DNA of 64,000 nt from Alphaproteobacteria bacterium. Its GTDB lineage: Bacteria; Pseudomonadota; Alphaproteobacteria; Caulobacterales; Parvularculaceae. Each line of letters opens with the position of its first letter. The stretch's first letter is position 1. Both the position numbers and the translations under genes were made by a program. The DNA is taken from the NCBI GenBank assembly GCA_016125455.1, contig WGLS01000009.1, forward strand, positions 59,501 to 123,500, in the 5' to 3' direction. The notes below the pieces were generated by a model. It was given only the letters and a program-made list of their open reading frames with translations. It searched no databases and was not told the origin of the DNA. Shown here in pieces: positions 16,914 through 26,911 of the stretch.

Positions 16914-19250
16914 ATGGCAGGCGTACGGCGACACGCGGCAGGGGTTGGCGCGCTCGTTATGATTTTATCCGCATGCGGCGCGCAGGATGGCGCCGTGGCC
17001 GAAGGCCGAACGGACGACCAGGGCCGAGGACAACTCATCGCGCCGGCCTTCTCCGGGATTGACGGCGACTATGTCGGCCTAATCGGCTGCCAGGGTCGGG
17101 ATTTTCCGATCCGCGTGTCGATGTCGGATGCCGAGAGTGGCGGCCTCGCCGCCACGCTGACCACCGAAGCCGAGGTGAACGGATCAAAACTTGCGTCGCC
17201 GTGGAACCGGGACGTCGTCGACATGCAGATGTCCAGTCGGCGCTACGGCGCTGTCGGGCTGCTTGACTTATCGGAGACCCGCGGCGGCCCCAGAGGCGTT
17301 GGCGTGTCGGCGCTCTTCGCCGATTCCGCAGACGGCGCCATCCTCAGCGCAGATCGGTGCGAGCATGGCTTCATCGTGCCGGCACGCGGCGTCGACATTG
17401 TCGACCGGGCGATCGCCGAACTGCGCGCTATAGGTGATCAGCCGGCGATTACTACCGAAGATCAGGCGCGCCCCTGCCCAGCAAATCTCGAACGGTGGAT
17501 CGAGGCTGGCCTCGCCTTGCCGCTCGACGACTGGGGGCGCGGCGACAGCGATGGGCTCTGGCGCGATGAGCTTGTCCGGGCGGTCTTCGGCAAGAGCCTT
17601 GTCGAGTTGACCGCGGACGAGCGACAGGCGGCGCGGTTGTCGCTTACGGCGTCCTGCGGCGTTCGCGGCGATCGCAAGCGGGGCAGCGTGATCCGCCTCC
17701 TGATGGCGATCACTGACTTCCGCGAATTCCGTGCGGCGCAGTATGCAGCGGTCGAGCGTCCGATCGCCCAATACTGGCTTGCGGCGATGAAGCCGGTTGT
17801 CGACAACCCTTCAGGGATCGATCCACTTGCCTTTGCGCAGGCGCGGACGGCGCCGCGTCGGTTCCGCATTGCCGAGTTGTTGGCAAGGTCTGGCGAAAGC
17901 GCGGCCGCATTCGATATGGCGGCTTTCGACGCCGATCTTGACGCTGCGATGGCCGTGGCCGCCGCCAGTCAGGCGGAAGACCTTTTCTTCGCGGAAATGA
18001 CGGCCGCGGCTAAGGACTTTCGCCAGTTGTCCGCTTATCTCGAGCGGGCGTTGTCGGATGCCGGGATTGACGATGAGCGGGCGACCGGGGTCTTCAATGA
18101 TTCCGCGAAAGAAGCGGCGAAGTCGTTCGCAGCGGGCGCGAACACGCTGAGCGAAGCGAGCTTCATGGGCGAATGGATCGCCGCCTATCGCAGCGGCGTT
18201 GCGTGCGCCGGGGCGCAAACTGCAGCGTGCCGCGCGGTTGAAAAGACATTTGACGACAGGCTTTCAGACCTTGCTGCGGACTTCGCGGCGGCGGCGAGCG
18301 AGCGGGTCGCGACGGCGTCGGCGCATGCGGATGACCTCCCCGGCCTTGCTGACCTGGTGCGGGAAACGGCGGCGCTGGAGGATGCCTATCGCGGCCTGTT
18401 CGGCTATCCTGCGCTCTCGCGAGCGCAGAACGCGTGGACGCGGCAGCGGCGAGAGGTCCAGCGCCGTCTTGGCGAGCGGATCGTCGCTGCGCTTGACGCT
18501 GCGGTCACGGCGCCGGAGATTTCAGAAATTGCCGGCCTATATTTCGGCGAGGGCGACCTTGGCGAGCCAGGCTCGCGAAGGGTCGCCGCGCTGATCGACA
18601 AAAAGCTGAGCGCAACGACGCCCTTCATCAGAACGGGTGCGGACGATTACCTCAACGCTATCTACAATGAGGACTTTGCCGCGCTTCGACGCCTCGACCG
18701 GCAGGCGATGTCGGGCCTTGCGCCAGCGTATTCCTTCATGGCCGGCCAGATCGAGGCGATGGCGCAGTTGACGGACGCGCTCGCGGGCAGGGAGCTGAAC
18801 GTCCTGATGCCGGCGGCGCGGGAATTGCGTGAACCCTCGGCGATAAAGGCCGTCGCGATCAAGTATCTGCTGAACTTCGAGGACAGCTACGCAAAGTGCC
18901 TTGGCGATGACGCCATAACGTTCCGTTTCACCGAGCGCGTCGATACGGTGACCACGGACAGGTACGGCGTCGAGCTGTCGCGGATCGAAGGCGTCACGAC
19001 GAACGAGTTCTACAAGGTCAAAAAAGACCTGGCGCCCCTGTTCCGGGCGACATTCGCCAGGTCGGCGGACGAGGGGATCGGCCGGGCTCTCGACAGAATA
19101 TTCAATGATGACGGCGTCGTTCGCCTCACCGATGGCGTGCGAACCATGATGAAGGAGGTCGACTGCGCGTCGCCGGAAATCGCCCGCTTCGAGCAGGGCT
19201 TGAACGCCTATCACGCGGAACGAACGAAATACTGGTCTGCGCCCGACTGA
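16914..19250 (+). CDS. Large lipoprotein of unknown function
   Basis: This is a predicted 778-residue lipoprotein. The signal peptide is MAGVRRHAAGVGALVMILSAC with lipobox LSAC, so it is anchored in the inner or outer membrane. The start at 16914 follows GGAGG at 16900-16904 and is the only one that yields a signal sequence. The mature part is largely alpha-helical and alanine-rich, with scattered cysteines (CQGRD near 60, CGVRGDR near 245, CAGAQTAACRAVEK near 430) that could form disulfides. I recognise no domain. Composition and codon use match the neighbours, so it looks native. Confidence 0.7.
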   Translation: MAGVRRHAAGVGALVMILSACGAQDGAVAEGRTDDQGRGQLIAPAFSGIDGDYVGLIGCQGRDFPIRVSMSDAESGGLAATLTTEAEVNGSKLASPWNRDVVDMQMSSRRYGAVGLLDLSETRGGPRGVGVSALFADSADGAILSADRCEHGFIVPARGVDIVDRAIAELRAIGDQPAITTEDQARPCPANLERWIEAGLALPLDDWGRGDSDGLWRDELVRAVFGKSLVELTADERQAARLSLTASCGVRGDRKRGSVIRLLMAITDFREFRAAQYAAVERPIAQYWLAAMKPVVDNPSGIDPLAFAQARTAPRRFRIAELLARSGESAAAFDMAAFDADLDAAMAVAAASQAEDLFFAEMTAAAKDFRQLSAYLERALSDAGIDDERATGVFNDSAKEAAKSFAAGANTLSEASFMGEWIAAYRSGVACAGAQTAACRAVEKTFDDRLSDLAADFAAAASERVATASAHADDLPGLADLVRETAALEDAYRGLFGYPALSRAQNAWTRQRREVQRRLGERIVAALDAAVTAPEISEIAGLYFGEGDLGEPGSRRVAALIDKKLSATTPFIRTGADDYLNAIYNEDFAALRRLDRQAMSGLAPAYSFMAGQIEAMAQLTDALAGRELNVLMPAARELREPSAIKAVAIKYLLNFEDSYAKCLGDDAITFRFTERVDTVTTDRYGVELSRIEGVTTNEFYKVKKDLAPLFRATFARSADEGIGRALDRIFNDDGVVRLTDGVRTMMKEVDCASPEIARFEQGLNAYHAERTKYWSAPD

Positions 19251-19292
19251 GGCGCTGACCCGGAGTTACCCGCGAAAGACTGGCGTCGCGAG

Positions 19293-21254
19293 CTAGACGA
19301 GGTCAACGTCCGTGATGATCTCGATCAATGCCGGCCCCGGGTGCGAAATTGCGCGTGAAAGGCCTTCATTTAGGTCCTCACGCCGCTCGACCCGAAGGCC
19401 GAGGCCGCCGCAGGACATGGCGAAGTCTGCGAAATTAGGATTAGTCAGGCTCGTTTGCCACACTGGCCATTCGCCGGCCCGCTGCTCCTTGGAGATCTTT
19501 CCGAGTTCGGAATTGTTCATCAGCACATGGCAGATATCCATGCCGTAGTGGACCGCCGTCGTGAACTCCATGGCGTACTGGCCAAAGCCGCCGTCGCCAG
19601 AGACTGAAACGACCTTGCGGCCGCGCAATTCCGGGAAATCCTGCGTCGCCGCCCACGCGCCCATGGCGGCCGGAAATCCGAATCCGATCGAGCCGAGATA
19701 GCCGGACATCAGGATGCGCTGGCCTGTCGGCTCGAAGTACCGGCCGAATGAATAGGCGTTGTTGCCAACATCGACGGGCATGATCGCGTCGGCGGGCGTC
19801 AGCCGCGTCATCGCCTCGAACAGCGCCGCCGCTGACACGCCGCGGCCACGATCGTCGGCGAGGCGGCTTTGCTTTTCCTTTCGCCAGATGCGCCATCTCT
19901 CGGCGATTTCTGCGCGCTGGTCTGTCGCGCCGGGCTGGCGCCAACCATTCTTCATGAGCCGGAGCGTCTCGCCGATTTCACCCCAAATGGCAACGTCAAC
20001 GGGGTGGTTCTTGCCGAGGTGCATCCGGTCGAAGTCGATCTGGACAATCGGCTTTGACGGTTCGATGCCAGTGTGGTGTGAAAACGAAGCGCCGATGGCG
20101 ACAATTAGGTCGCATTCGTTCATGAACCACGACGCAATCGGCGTGCCCGATCGGCCGAGGACGCCGGCGGCGAGCGGGTGGCTGTCGGCGATCTGCCCCT
20201 TTCCCTTGAACGTCGTCATCACGGGGCAGGCGAGCCGCTCCGCGAGGTCGATCACGTCGGCCATCGCGTCGCGCGCGCCATAGCCGGCAATGATGATTGG
20301 ACGCCTGGCGCTGGCTATTCTGGCGACCGCAAGGGCGAGGACGTCGTTCGAGGGCGCAATGCGGGAGTCGGCGAGCCGGCCCTCGGGCGATCCCGCCTTC
20401 TTGTCCGGGGCCGGCAGGGTCTGGACGTCATCGGGAAAGATCAGCGTCGAGACGTTCCGCTCTACGATTGCCGTCTTGGCCGCCAGCGTGGCGATTTCCG
20501 CGAAATTCGAATCGTGCAGGACAAGCTGGTTGAACGCCGATACCGGCGCGAACGCGCCATGAAGATCAATGTCCTGGAATGCGAACGGCGAGAAGACCTG
20601 CGTTTGCACCTGGCCGGGGCAGGCGATGACCGGCGCCCGGTCGACCTTCGCGTCGAACAGGCCCGTCATCATGTTAGTCGCGCCGGGACCCGCTATCGAC
20701 ATGCAGATGGCGGGGCGTCCCGACAGCTTGGCGTAACCGGACGCGGCGAAGGACGCCGCGCCTTCGTGGCGGATGCCGATATAGGTCATGTTCCCGGCCT
20801 CGGCCTGACGGCGGAAGGCGTCGGCGAGGCCGAGATTCGAATGGCCGACCATGCCCAAAACGCGCGTGACGCCCCAGTTGACGAACGTCTCCGCGATTAC
20901 GTCCGTCGCTGTGCGGACGTGCGCTGGTTCTTCGGGCACGGCGACGTAGATTTCGTCGCCGCGGACCTCGACCGTGTACGTTGTTTGTCCGGAATCCTCG
21001 TGGCCGCCGGGCGGTTTGCCGGTCAGCGGGTCAAAGTCCCAGCCATGCCATGGGCAGCGCAGCCAGCATTGTCCGCCTTCGCCCTTTTCAATCGAGCCTT
21101 CGCCGAGAGGGCCGCCCTGGTGCGGGCAGCGATTGTCCATCGCCGCGTGCCGGCCGTCGAAGTGCACGAGCGCCAGCGTCTTCACGCCAGCGGTGACGGT
21201 CATGACTCGTCCCTCGGCAAGGTCGTTCACATGGGCGACGCGATGCCATTCCAT
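19293..21254 (-). CDS. Rieske [2Fe-2S] domain fused to ThDP-dependent enzyme
   Basis: This is a 653-residue two-part protein. Residues 1-105 form a Rieske ferredoxin domain with the cluster motif C43-P-H45 and C67-P-W-H70. Residues about 112-653 are a full thiamine diphosphate enzyme of the pyruvate oxidase/acetolactate synthase type. It has catalytic Glu164 (RHEGAA), a central DHS-like domain (RPIIIAGYGARDA), and the ThDP/Mg motif GDG (553-555) to NN (580-581). ATG at 21254 with AAGGAT upstream begins exactly at the Rieske domain; a GTG at 21398 would add 48 unsupported residues. The reaction is unknown. The Rieske part might accept electrons from a hydroxyalkyl-ThDP intermediate, which is inference. 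Confidence 0.85.
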   Translation of the reverse strand: MEWHRVAHVNDLAEGRVMTVTAGVKTLALVHFDGRHAAMDNRCPHQGGPLGEGSIEKGEGGQCWLRCPWHGWDFDPLTGKPPGGHEDSGQTTYTVEVRGDEIYVAVPEEPAHVRTATDVIAETFVNWGVTRVLGMVGHSNLGLADAFRRQAEAGNMTYIGIRHEGAASFAASGYAKLSGRPAICMSIAGPGATNMMTGLFDAKVDRAPVIACPGQVQTQVFSPFAFQDIDLHGAFAPVSAFNQLVLHDSNFAEIATLAAKTAIVERNVSTLIFPDDVQTLPAPDKKAGSPEGRLADSRIAPSNDVLALAVARIASARRPIIIAGYGARDAMADVIDLAERLACPVMTTFKGKGQIADSHPLAAGVLGRSGTPIASWFMNECDLIVAIGASFSHHTGIEPSKPIVQIDFDRMHLGKNHPVDVAIWGEIGETLRLMKNGWRQPGATDQRAEIAERWRIWRKEKQSRLADDRGRGVSAAALFEAMTRLTPADAIMPVDVGNNAYSFGRYFEPTGQRILMSGYLGSIGFGFPAAMGAWAATQDFPELRGRKVVSVSGDGGFGQYAMEFTTAVHYGMDICHVLMNNSELGKISKEQRAGEWPVWQTSLTNPNFADFAMSCGGLGLRVERREDLNEGLSRAISHPGPALIEIITDVDLV

Positions 21255-21557
21255 TGTGCGATCCTTTTGGCTCGGATGATCGCCGCGGGCGCGGTTGAGG
21301 TCGGCGGCGCTGAGGTCAGCGACGTTCGAAATCGCGTCGCCAGCATTGTCGTGACGCAGGCCAGCCGGGCCGAAGAGGCGTTCGAACAGGGTCGGCACGG
21401 CGCCTGGCTCCAGCTTGCTACGGGGCGAGTAGACGACATTGTCGCCGCGTTGTGTACGGCTTCGAGACTACAATTGCCTGCGGCCCAACATTAAGAAGGC
21501 ATCGTCTGCAGCGCCGCCGGCCAGACCGTCCCGCCCGAATGTCCGATCGCCCGGCCG
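21255..21557. other. 303-base non-coding stretch between gltA and the fusion gene
   Basis: This stretch lies downstream of gltA and upstream of the Rieske/ThDP gene (both minus strand). The frame of the fusion gene stays open to a GTG at 21398, but those codons show no similarity to either domain. I see no RNA gene or strong hairpin; it presumably holds the promoter of the fusion gene. Confidence 0.4.
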
Positions 21558-22862
21558 CTACCGCTGCACGATCGGCACGTAGGGCCGGTTTGCGGCGCCG
21601 GTGTAGACCTGCCGCGGGCGGCCGATCTTCTGCGTCGGATCCTCGATCATCTCCGACCACTGAGCGATCCAGCCGACCGTCCGCGCGAGCGCGAAAAGGA
21701 CGGTGAACATGTCGGTCGGGAAGCCAAGCGCCTTCAGCGTGATGCCGGAATAGAAGTCGATGTTCGGATAGAGCTTCTTCTCGATGAAGTACTCGTCCTC
21801 AAGCGCGATCTTTTCAAGCTCCATCGCGACCTCTAGCAACGGGTCATTCTTGATGCCCATCGCGCCGAGCACTTCATGGCAGGCCTTCTGCATGACCTTG
21901 GCGCGCGGGTCGTAGTTCTTGTAAACGCGGTGGCCGAAGCCCATCAGTCGGAACGGATCGTCCTTGTCCTTGGCGCGCGCGATGTATTCCGGGATGCGAT
22001 CAACCGTCCCGATCTCCTCAAGCATGTTGAGCGCCGCCTCATTGGCGCCTCCATGGGCCGGGCCCCAGAGCGAGGCGATGCCGGCCGCGATGCACGCGAA
22101 CGGGTTCGCGCCGGACGAACCGGCGAGGCGAACCGTCGACGTTGACGCGTTCTGCTCGTGGTCCATGTGCAGGATAAAGATCTTGTCGAGGGCGTCGCAC
22201 AGGACGGGATTGCATTTGAACTCTTCCGCCGGCACCGCAAAGCACATGCGCATGAAATTGGACGTATAGTCGAGTTCGTTCGACGGAAACACGAACGGCT
22301 GGCCGATCGAATACTTGTACGCCATGGCTGCGATCGTCGGCATCTTGGCGATCATTCGGTGGGTCGCGATCACCCGCTGCTTCGGATCGTTGATGTCGGT
22401 GGAGTCGTGATAGAATGCCGACAGCGCGCCGACAACGCCGACCATGATCGCCATCGGGTGCGCGTCGCGCCTGAAACCGGAATAGAAGTTCTTCAGCTGC
22501 TCATGCACCATCGTGTGCATGGTGATCGCATGGTTGAAGTCATGAAGCTCCGTGGACGTCGGCAATTCCCCGTGCAGCAGGAGATAGGCGACTTCAATGA
22601 AGTTTGACTTCTCGGCGAGGTCGTCGATCGGCACCCCGCGATAAAGCAGGATGCCCTCGTCGCCGTCGATGAAGGTGATATGGCTCTCGCAGCTGCCCGT
22701 TGAGGTGAAGCCCGGGTCGAAGGTGAACAGTCCGGTTTCCTTGTGGAAGGCCCGGATATCGACGACGCGCGGCCCATGGGTCCCTTCGAATACCGGAAAT
22801 TCGCTCGTCCGGCCTTCGTAGGTTACGGACATCATTCCGGATTTCGTCAATTTGCTTTCCAT
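21558..22862 (-). CDS. gltA: Citrate synthase
   Basis: This 434-residue type II (hexameric, NADH-sensitive family) citrate synthase condenses acetyl-CoA with oxaloacetate in the TCA cycle. The active-site blocks are [28 protein letters not shown] (catalytic His) and [13 protein letters not shown] (His and Arg for oxaloacetate). The later Asp lies within [11 protein letters not shown] at 22862 follows AGGAGAG and matches the usual alphaproteobacterial N-terminus (ESKLTKSG); an upstream in-frame start lacks a binding site. It lies directly downstream of gltX, in the conserved gltX-gltA order. Confidence 0.97.
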   Translation of the reverse strand: MESKLTKSGMMSVTYEGRTSEFPVFEGTHGPRVVDIRAFHKETGLFTFDPGFTSTGSCESHITFIDGDEGILLYRGVPIDDLAEKSNFIEVAYLLLHGELPTSTELHDFNHAITMHTMVHEQLKNFYSGFRRDAHPMAIMVGVVGALSAFYHDSTDINDPKQRVIATHRMIAKMPTIAAMAYKYSIGQPFVFPSNELDYTSNFMRMCFAVPAEEFKCNPVLCDALDKIFILHMDHEQNASTSTVRLAGSSGANPFACIAAGIASLWGPAHGGANEAALNMLEEIGTVDRIPEYIARAKDKDDPFRLMGFGHRVYKNYDPRAKVMQKACHEVLGAMGIKNDPLLEVAMELEKIALEDEYFIEKKLYPNIDFYSGITLKALGFPTDMFTVLFALARTVGWIAQWSEMIEDPTQKIGRPRQVYTGAANRPYVPIVQR

Positions 22863-23052
22863 GGGCCTCTCCTGGTCGTGGCGGCGGCTTGGCGGCGGCA
22901 ATCGCGGGCGTCTGAAACCCGCGCGGACTTTCTATCGCTACAGCGCCATTGCGCGGCAAGGGCGACGAAAACCTGTTTCGCCGCAGCGCATCAATACTCT
23001 GACGCGCCGATATGTTGCAATGAAGGGATCAGCCCCGGCGCAGGGCCCGCGA

Positions 23053-24492
23053 TCACTGGAGTTCGAGTGCGTCGTCGAGGCGGGCAATACTTTCCGCGGC
23101 CCCGAGGATGTAAAGGGTCTCGCCAAGCGACGGGCTCGGCCGGCCCGCGGTAAGGGCCGCCCGGACGGGGGGGCCGACCTGGCCAAAGCCGATGTCGCGC
23201 TTTTCGGCGAATAATTTCAGGAATTCGTCCATCGCAGCGGGGTCCGCCCACGGGGCAGCATCGCCAAGCGCCGCGCGCAGGTCGGCCAGGAGCTCGATTG
23301 CGCCGTCCTTGCGCAACGGCTTGCCAGCCTTGCCTTGCAGGTCGAGCGGTCGTTGCAGAAAAATAAACGCTGCGACATCAACGATATCGGCTAGCACGCT
23401 CATGCGATCCTTGAGGAATGGCATGGCCCGCCGCAGTGCGCCGTCAAACCCGGCGGCATCGCCAGCAGGCAGGAATGCCGAGGCCATTTCCAGAAGGGCG
23501 TCGTCGGCCGTCGCACGCAGGTGCCGTTCGTTCACGAACCGCAGCTTTTCGAGATCGAGCCGCGCCGGCGCCTTGTTGATTCCGTCGAGGTCGAAAAGGG
23601 ACCTGGCGTCCGCCATGGTCAGGATTTCGTGGTCGCCGGAGGCCCAGCCGAGACGCAGGAGATAGTTGGCGAGACCCTGCGGCAGAAAGCCCTCGTCCCG
23701 GTATGCTTCGACGCCAAGCGCGCCGTGTCGCTTCGACAGTTTTGCGCCGTCGCTCCCGTGAATCAGCGGGACGTGGGCGAAGACCGGCCTCGGCCAGCCG
23801 AGCGCGTCGTAGATCTGCGACTGTCGCGCCGCGTTGTTCAGGTGGTCGTCGCCGCGGATGACGTGGGTGACGCCCATATCGTGGTCGTCGACGACAACGG
23901 CCAGATTATAGGTCGGGTCGCCGCCATCGCGGTGATTGCCGGCGCTGCGAAGGATAATCAGGTCGTCGAGGGCTGAATTCGGGAACCTGACAGCGCCCTG
24001 CACAGCGTCCTCGACAAGCGTCTCGCCGTCACGCGGCGCCTTGAACCTGATCGTGAAGGCGGCGCCTTCGGCGTCCTTTGCCGCAATTGCCGCCGGCGCG
24101 GCGTCTCGCCATGGACTTTCGAAGCGCCGGTTCTCCGCCCGGGCCGTCTCGCGGGCGGTTTCGATCTCGGCCTGGGTCATGAAACAACGATACGCGGCTT
24201 CGCGGGCGAGGAGATCGAGAGCGATTTCGCGATGCCGCGCCGCGCGGGCGTGCTGTGAAACCGGGTCGCCGTCCCAGTCGAGTCCCAGCCAGGCGAGGCC
24301 ATCAAGGATCGCCTTCACGGCGTCTTCGTCGTGGCGAGCGCGATCGGTGTCCTCGATGCGCAGGAGGAACCGACCGCCGCGTCCGCGCGCGTAGAGCCAG
24401 TTGAACAGCGCCGTGCGCGCGCCGCCGATGTGGAGATATCCCGTTGGCGAGGGCGCGAACCGGGTGACGATTTCAGTCGAATTCGTCGACAT
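23053..24492 (-). CDS. gltX: Glutamyl-tRNA synthetase
   Basis: This 479-residue class I aminoacyl-tRNA synthetase charges glutamate. The HIGH-type motif HIGG is at 21-24 in RFAPSPTGYLHIGGARTAL, and the KMSKS-type loop KLSKR is at 251-255. The core RIEDTDRARH motif (45-54) is present. C-terminal anticodon-binding domain length is normal. Many alphaproteobacteria have two GltX copies and use a non-discriminating one with GatCAB; which type this is cannot be told here. It is divergent from comEC. Confidence 0.96.
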   Translation of the reverse strand: MSTNSTEIVTRFAPSPTGYLHIGGARTALFNWLYARGRGGRFLLRIEDTDRARHDEDAVKAILDGLAWLGLDWDGDPVSQHARAARHREIALDLLAREAAYRCFMTQAEIETARETARAENRRFESPWRDAAPAAIAAKDAEGAAFTIRFKAPRDGETLVEDAVQGAVRFPNSALDDLIILRSAGNHRDGGDPTYNLAVVVDDHDMGVTHVIRGDDHLNNAARQSQIYDALGWPRPVFAHVPLIHGSDGAKLSKRHGALGVEAYRDEGFLPQGLANYLLRLGWASGDHEILTMADARSLFDLDGINKAPARLDLEKLRFVNERHLRATADDALLEMASAFLPAGDAAGFDGALRRAMPFLKDRMSVLADIVDVAAFIFLQRPLDLQGKAGKPLRKDGAIELLADLRAALGDAAPWADPAAMDEFLKLFAEKRDIGFGQVGPPVRAALTAGRPSPSLGETLYILGAAESIARLDDALELQ

Positions 24493-24628
24493 GCGCTGGC
24501 ATTCCTTGTGTGCGTCGCCGTTCGGTCCGGCGGCGGCTGTTTGAAGCGCGCTGCGTTGCGCGCGTCCACCCCTTCCGGCTCGCGAATTCTCACAGCAGGA
24601 CGTATCATCCCGCGCAAGGGAGGCGTGG

Positions 24629-26869
24629 TTGGCGGGCGAATCCGAAGACTCTGACGGTGCGTCAATCTCTATCGGCCGCGCCTATTCAAGCGCGGCCGCC
24701 GCCCCAAGAGGCCGCGCCTACCTCGTCGTCGGCGGCCGATTGCGCCCGGTCGTCGCGATGTGGCGTCGTCTGCCGCGCTTGCTTGCAGGGTGGGCGAGCG
24801 ACGAAGCCGACCGCGCGGCGCTCTGGACGCCGGTCGCCATCGGCATTGGCGTTGTCGTCTATTTCAGCCTGCGCGCCGAACCCCCCGCCGCGGCGTTCCT
24901 TTATCCGCTCGCGGGGACCGCGGGCGCTTGGGCATTTTTGCGAAGCCGAGCGGCGCCTCGGGTTCTGACGCTGCCGGTCGCCGCCGTCGCGATGGCGTTG
25001 CTTGGCGGGCTCTCCGCCGATGTCCGCACATCTCTCGTCGCTGCGCCGCGGATTGAACGCGAGACGCCATTCGTTTCCGTCTACGGACGGCTCGCGCGGC
25101 TTGAGGAAGGCGTCGACCGTCGTCGACTGACGATCGAGGTTAGCTCAATCGACGGCATCGACGCGGAAAATACGCCGGCGCGGGTGCGGGTCACCTGGCG
25201 AGGCGAAGAGTTCGACGCATCGCCCGGCGAGGCGATATCCATTCGGGCGCGTCTGTCGCCGCCGCCGCCGCCGGTTGCGCCGGATGCGTTCAATTTCGCG
25301 CGCCAGCTCTTTTTTGAACGGATCGGCGGCGTCGGCTTTGCGGTTTCGCCGCCGATAGTTCTCGCAGATGCCGGCGACAAGTCGCTCATCGACCACGCGC
25401 GCATCAAGGTTGAGGCTGTGCGCGTTGGCCTTGCGCGTCGCATCCGCGAGGCGGCGCCCGGGGCCGGCGGCGGCATCGTTGCGGCGCTGGTCACGGGCAA
25501 GCGGGGTGGCATCGACGACGTCTCGGAGGCCGCCCTGCGGGATGCCGGGCTCGCTCATCTCCTTGCGATCTCAGGCCTGCACATGGGTCTTGCTGCGGGG
25601 ATCGTCTTCTTTGGCGTTCGCCTTGCGCTCGCCGCAGCGCCGCCGATCGCTTTGCGTTTCCCGATCAAGAAGTGGGCGGCCGCAGCGGCGCTTGCTTCGC
25701 TTGTCGGCTACCTAATTTTGTCCGGCAGCGGATGGTCTTCGCGGCGCGCTTTCGTCATGACGGGCGTCCTGCTTGTCGCGATACTTTTTGACCGACGCGC
25801 GATTTCGCTGCGGAACGTCGCCCTTGCCGCGACGATCATTCTCCTGACGAGCCCCGAAGCCGTTCTGCATCCAGGATTTCAGATGTCGTTCGCCGCCGCG
25901 ACTGCGCTTATTGCGGCGTTCGGCGCCGCGAGGCGCTGGTGGGAGGCGCCGGGCAACCTCTCGCTTGGCGGCCGCCTCCGACGCTACGCAATCGGCGTTG
26001 CGGCCACCGACACCATCGCCGCGCTCGCCACGTCTCCATACGGACTTTATCACTTTCACCGAGCCGCCGTTTACAGCCTGCTCGGCAATCTCGTTGCGAC
26101 GCCGATCATGGCCTTCTGGATCATGCCGGCGGCGGTGCTCGGCCTCGTCGCCCTGCCGCTCGGCGCCGACTGGGTCTTCTGGAAAATCGCTGCGGCGGGC
26201 GTCGAGGCGGTGCTGTGGACCGCCGTTCGCGTCTCCGGCCTTGAAGGGGCGGTTATGGTCGCGCCGCAATGGCCGCCAATCGCCCTTGGCGTCGTCAGCC
26301 TCGGCGGATTGTGGCTTTGCCTGGCTGCTCGACCGTGGCGCGCGATCGGCGCCGCCGCGATCGTCGCGGGGTTCGTCGTCGCGTCCCTCGCGCTGCCTGC
26401 CGACATATTCGTCGCGCCGGACGGCGACAATGTCGCTCTGCGCGCGACCGATGCCGAGGGGCGAACGCGCCTTATCGTCGCGTCGCCGAGGCGCGACCGG
26501 TTTGCTCAAGGCGTTTGGATGGAGCTTTCCGGCCTTGATCCGCTTGCTGATCGCCCTGCGGCCTTGAATCGGACGGCGCCGTGCGACCGGATCGGTTGCG
26601 TGGCGGCTGCCGGCGCCTGGCAGATTGCCGTTTCGGAAGCTTGGGAAAGCCTTGCCGATGACTGCGCCCGCGCTGACCTTGTGATCGCCGAGTATCCGGT
26701 CAGCGCGGCAGACCGGGAGGCTTGCGCCGCGAAGTTGATCGACAGGAGCGCCGCCTGGCGAGACGGCGCCCATGCGGTGCGTTTCCGCGCGGAAGCTGCT
26801 GCGCCGGGGACTATCGCCATCCGCAGCGCGCGCGACGCTATTGGCGATCGGCCCTGGTCGCCGAATTAG
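24629..26869 (+). CDS. comEC: ComEC/Rec2-family DNA uptake channel
   Basis: This predicted 746-residue polytopic inner-membrane protein would import single-stranded DNA in transformation. It has an N-terminal DUF4131/OB-fold-like region (about 60-240) and then the Competence domain with the signature LLAISGLHMGLAAGIVF and SGSGWSSRRAFVM. The HxHxDH metallo-beta-lactamase motif of Bacillus ComEC is absent from the C-terminal 140 residues, as often in alphaproteobacteria. The likely start is TTG at 24629, five to six bases after GGGAGG; an ATG at 24758 (MWRRLPRL) is the alternative. It is divergent from gltX and convergent with lexA. Confidence 0.9.
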   Translation: MAGESEDSDGASISIGRAYSSAAAAPRGRAYLVVGGRLRPVVAMWRRLPRLLAGWASDEADRAALWTPVAIGIGVVVYFSLRAEPPAAAFLYPLAGTAGAWAFLRSRAAPRVLTLPVAAVAMALLGGLSADVRTSLVAAPRIERETPFVSVYGRLARLEEGVDRRRLTIEVSSIDGIDAENTPARVRVTWRGEEFDASPGEAISIRARLSPPPPPVAPDAFNFARQLFFERIGGVGFAVSPPIVLADAGDKSLIDHARIKVEAVRVGLARRIREAAPGAGGGIVAALVTGKRGGIDDVSEAALRDAGLAHLLAISGLHMGLAAGIVFFGVRLALAAAPPIALRFPIKKWAAAAALASLVGYLILSGSGWSSRRAFVMTGVLLVAILFDRRAISLRNVALAATIILLTSPEAVLHPGFQMSFAAATALIAAFGAARRWWEAPGNLSLGGRLRRYAIGVAATDTIAALATSPYGLYHFHRAAVYSLLGNLVATPIMAFWIMPAAVLGLVALPLGADWVFWKIAAAGVEAVLWTAVRVSGLEGAVMVAPQWPPIALGVVSLGGLWLCLAARPWRAIGAAAIVAGFVVASLALPADIFVAPDGDNVALRATDAEGRTRLIVASPRRDRFAQGVWMELSGLDPLADRPAALNRTAPCDRIGCVAAAGAWQIAVSEAWESLADDCARADLVIAEYPVSAADREACAAKLIDRSAAWRDGAHAVRFRAEAAAPGTIAIRSARDAIGDRPWSPN

Positions 26870-26911
26870 ACCCGACGACCATTCGACCGGCGGCGGCGAT
26901 ATCGGCCAGTG

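Noticed and set aside
21255..21398. 48-residue N-terminal extension of the Rieske/ThDP fusion protein
   Set aside because: Starts with GTG without a binding site and has no similarity; the ATG at 21254 begins at the Rieske domain.
20178..21494. 438-codon plus-strand frame
   Set aside because: Antisense shadow of the Rieske/ThDP fusion gene, whose motifs are all intact.
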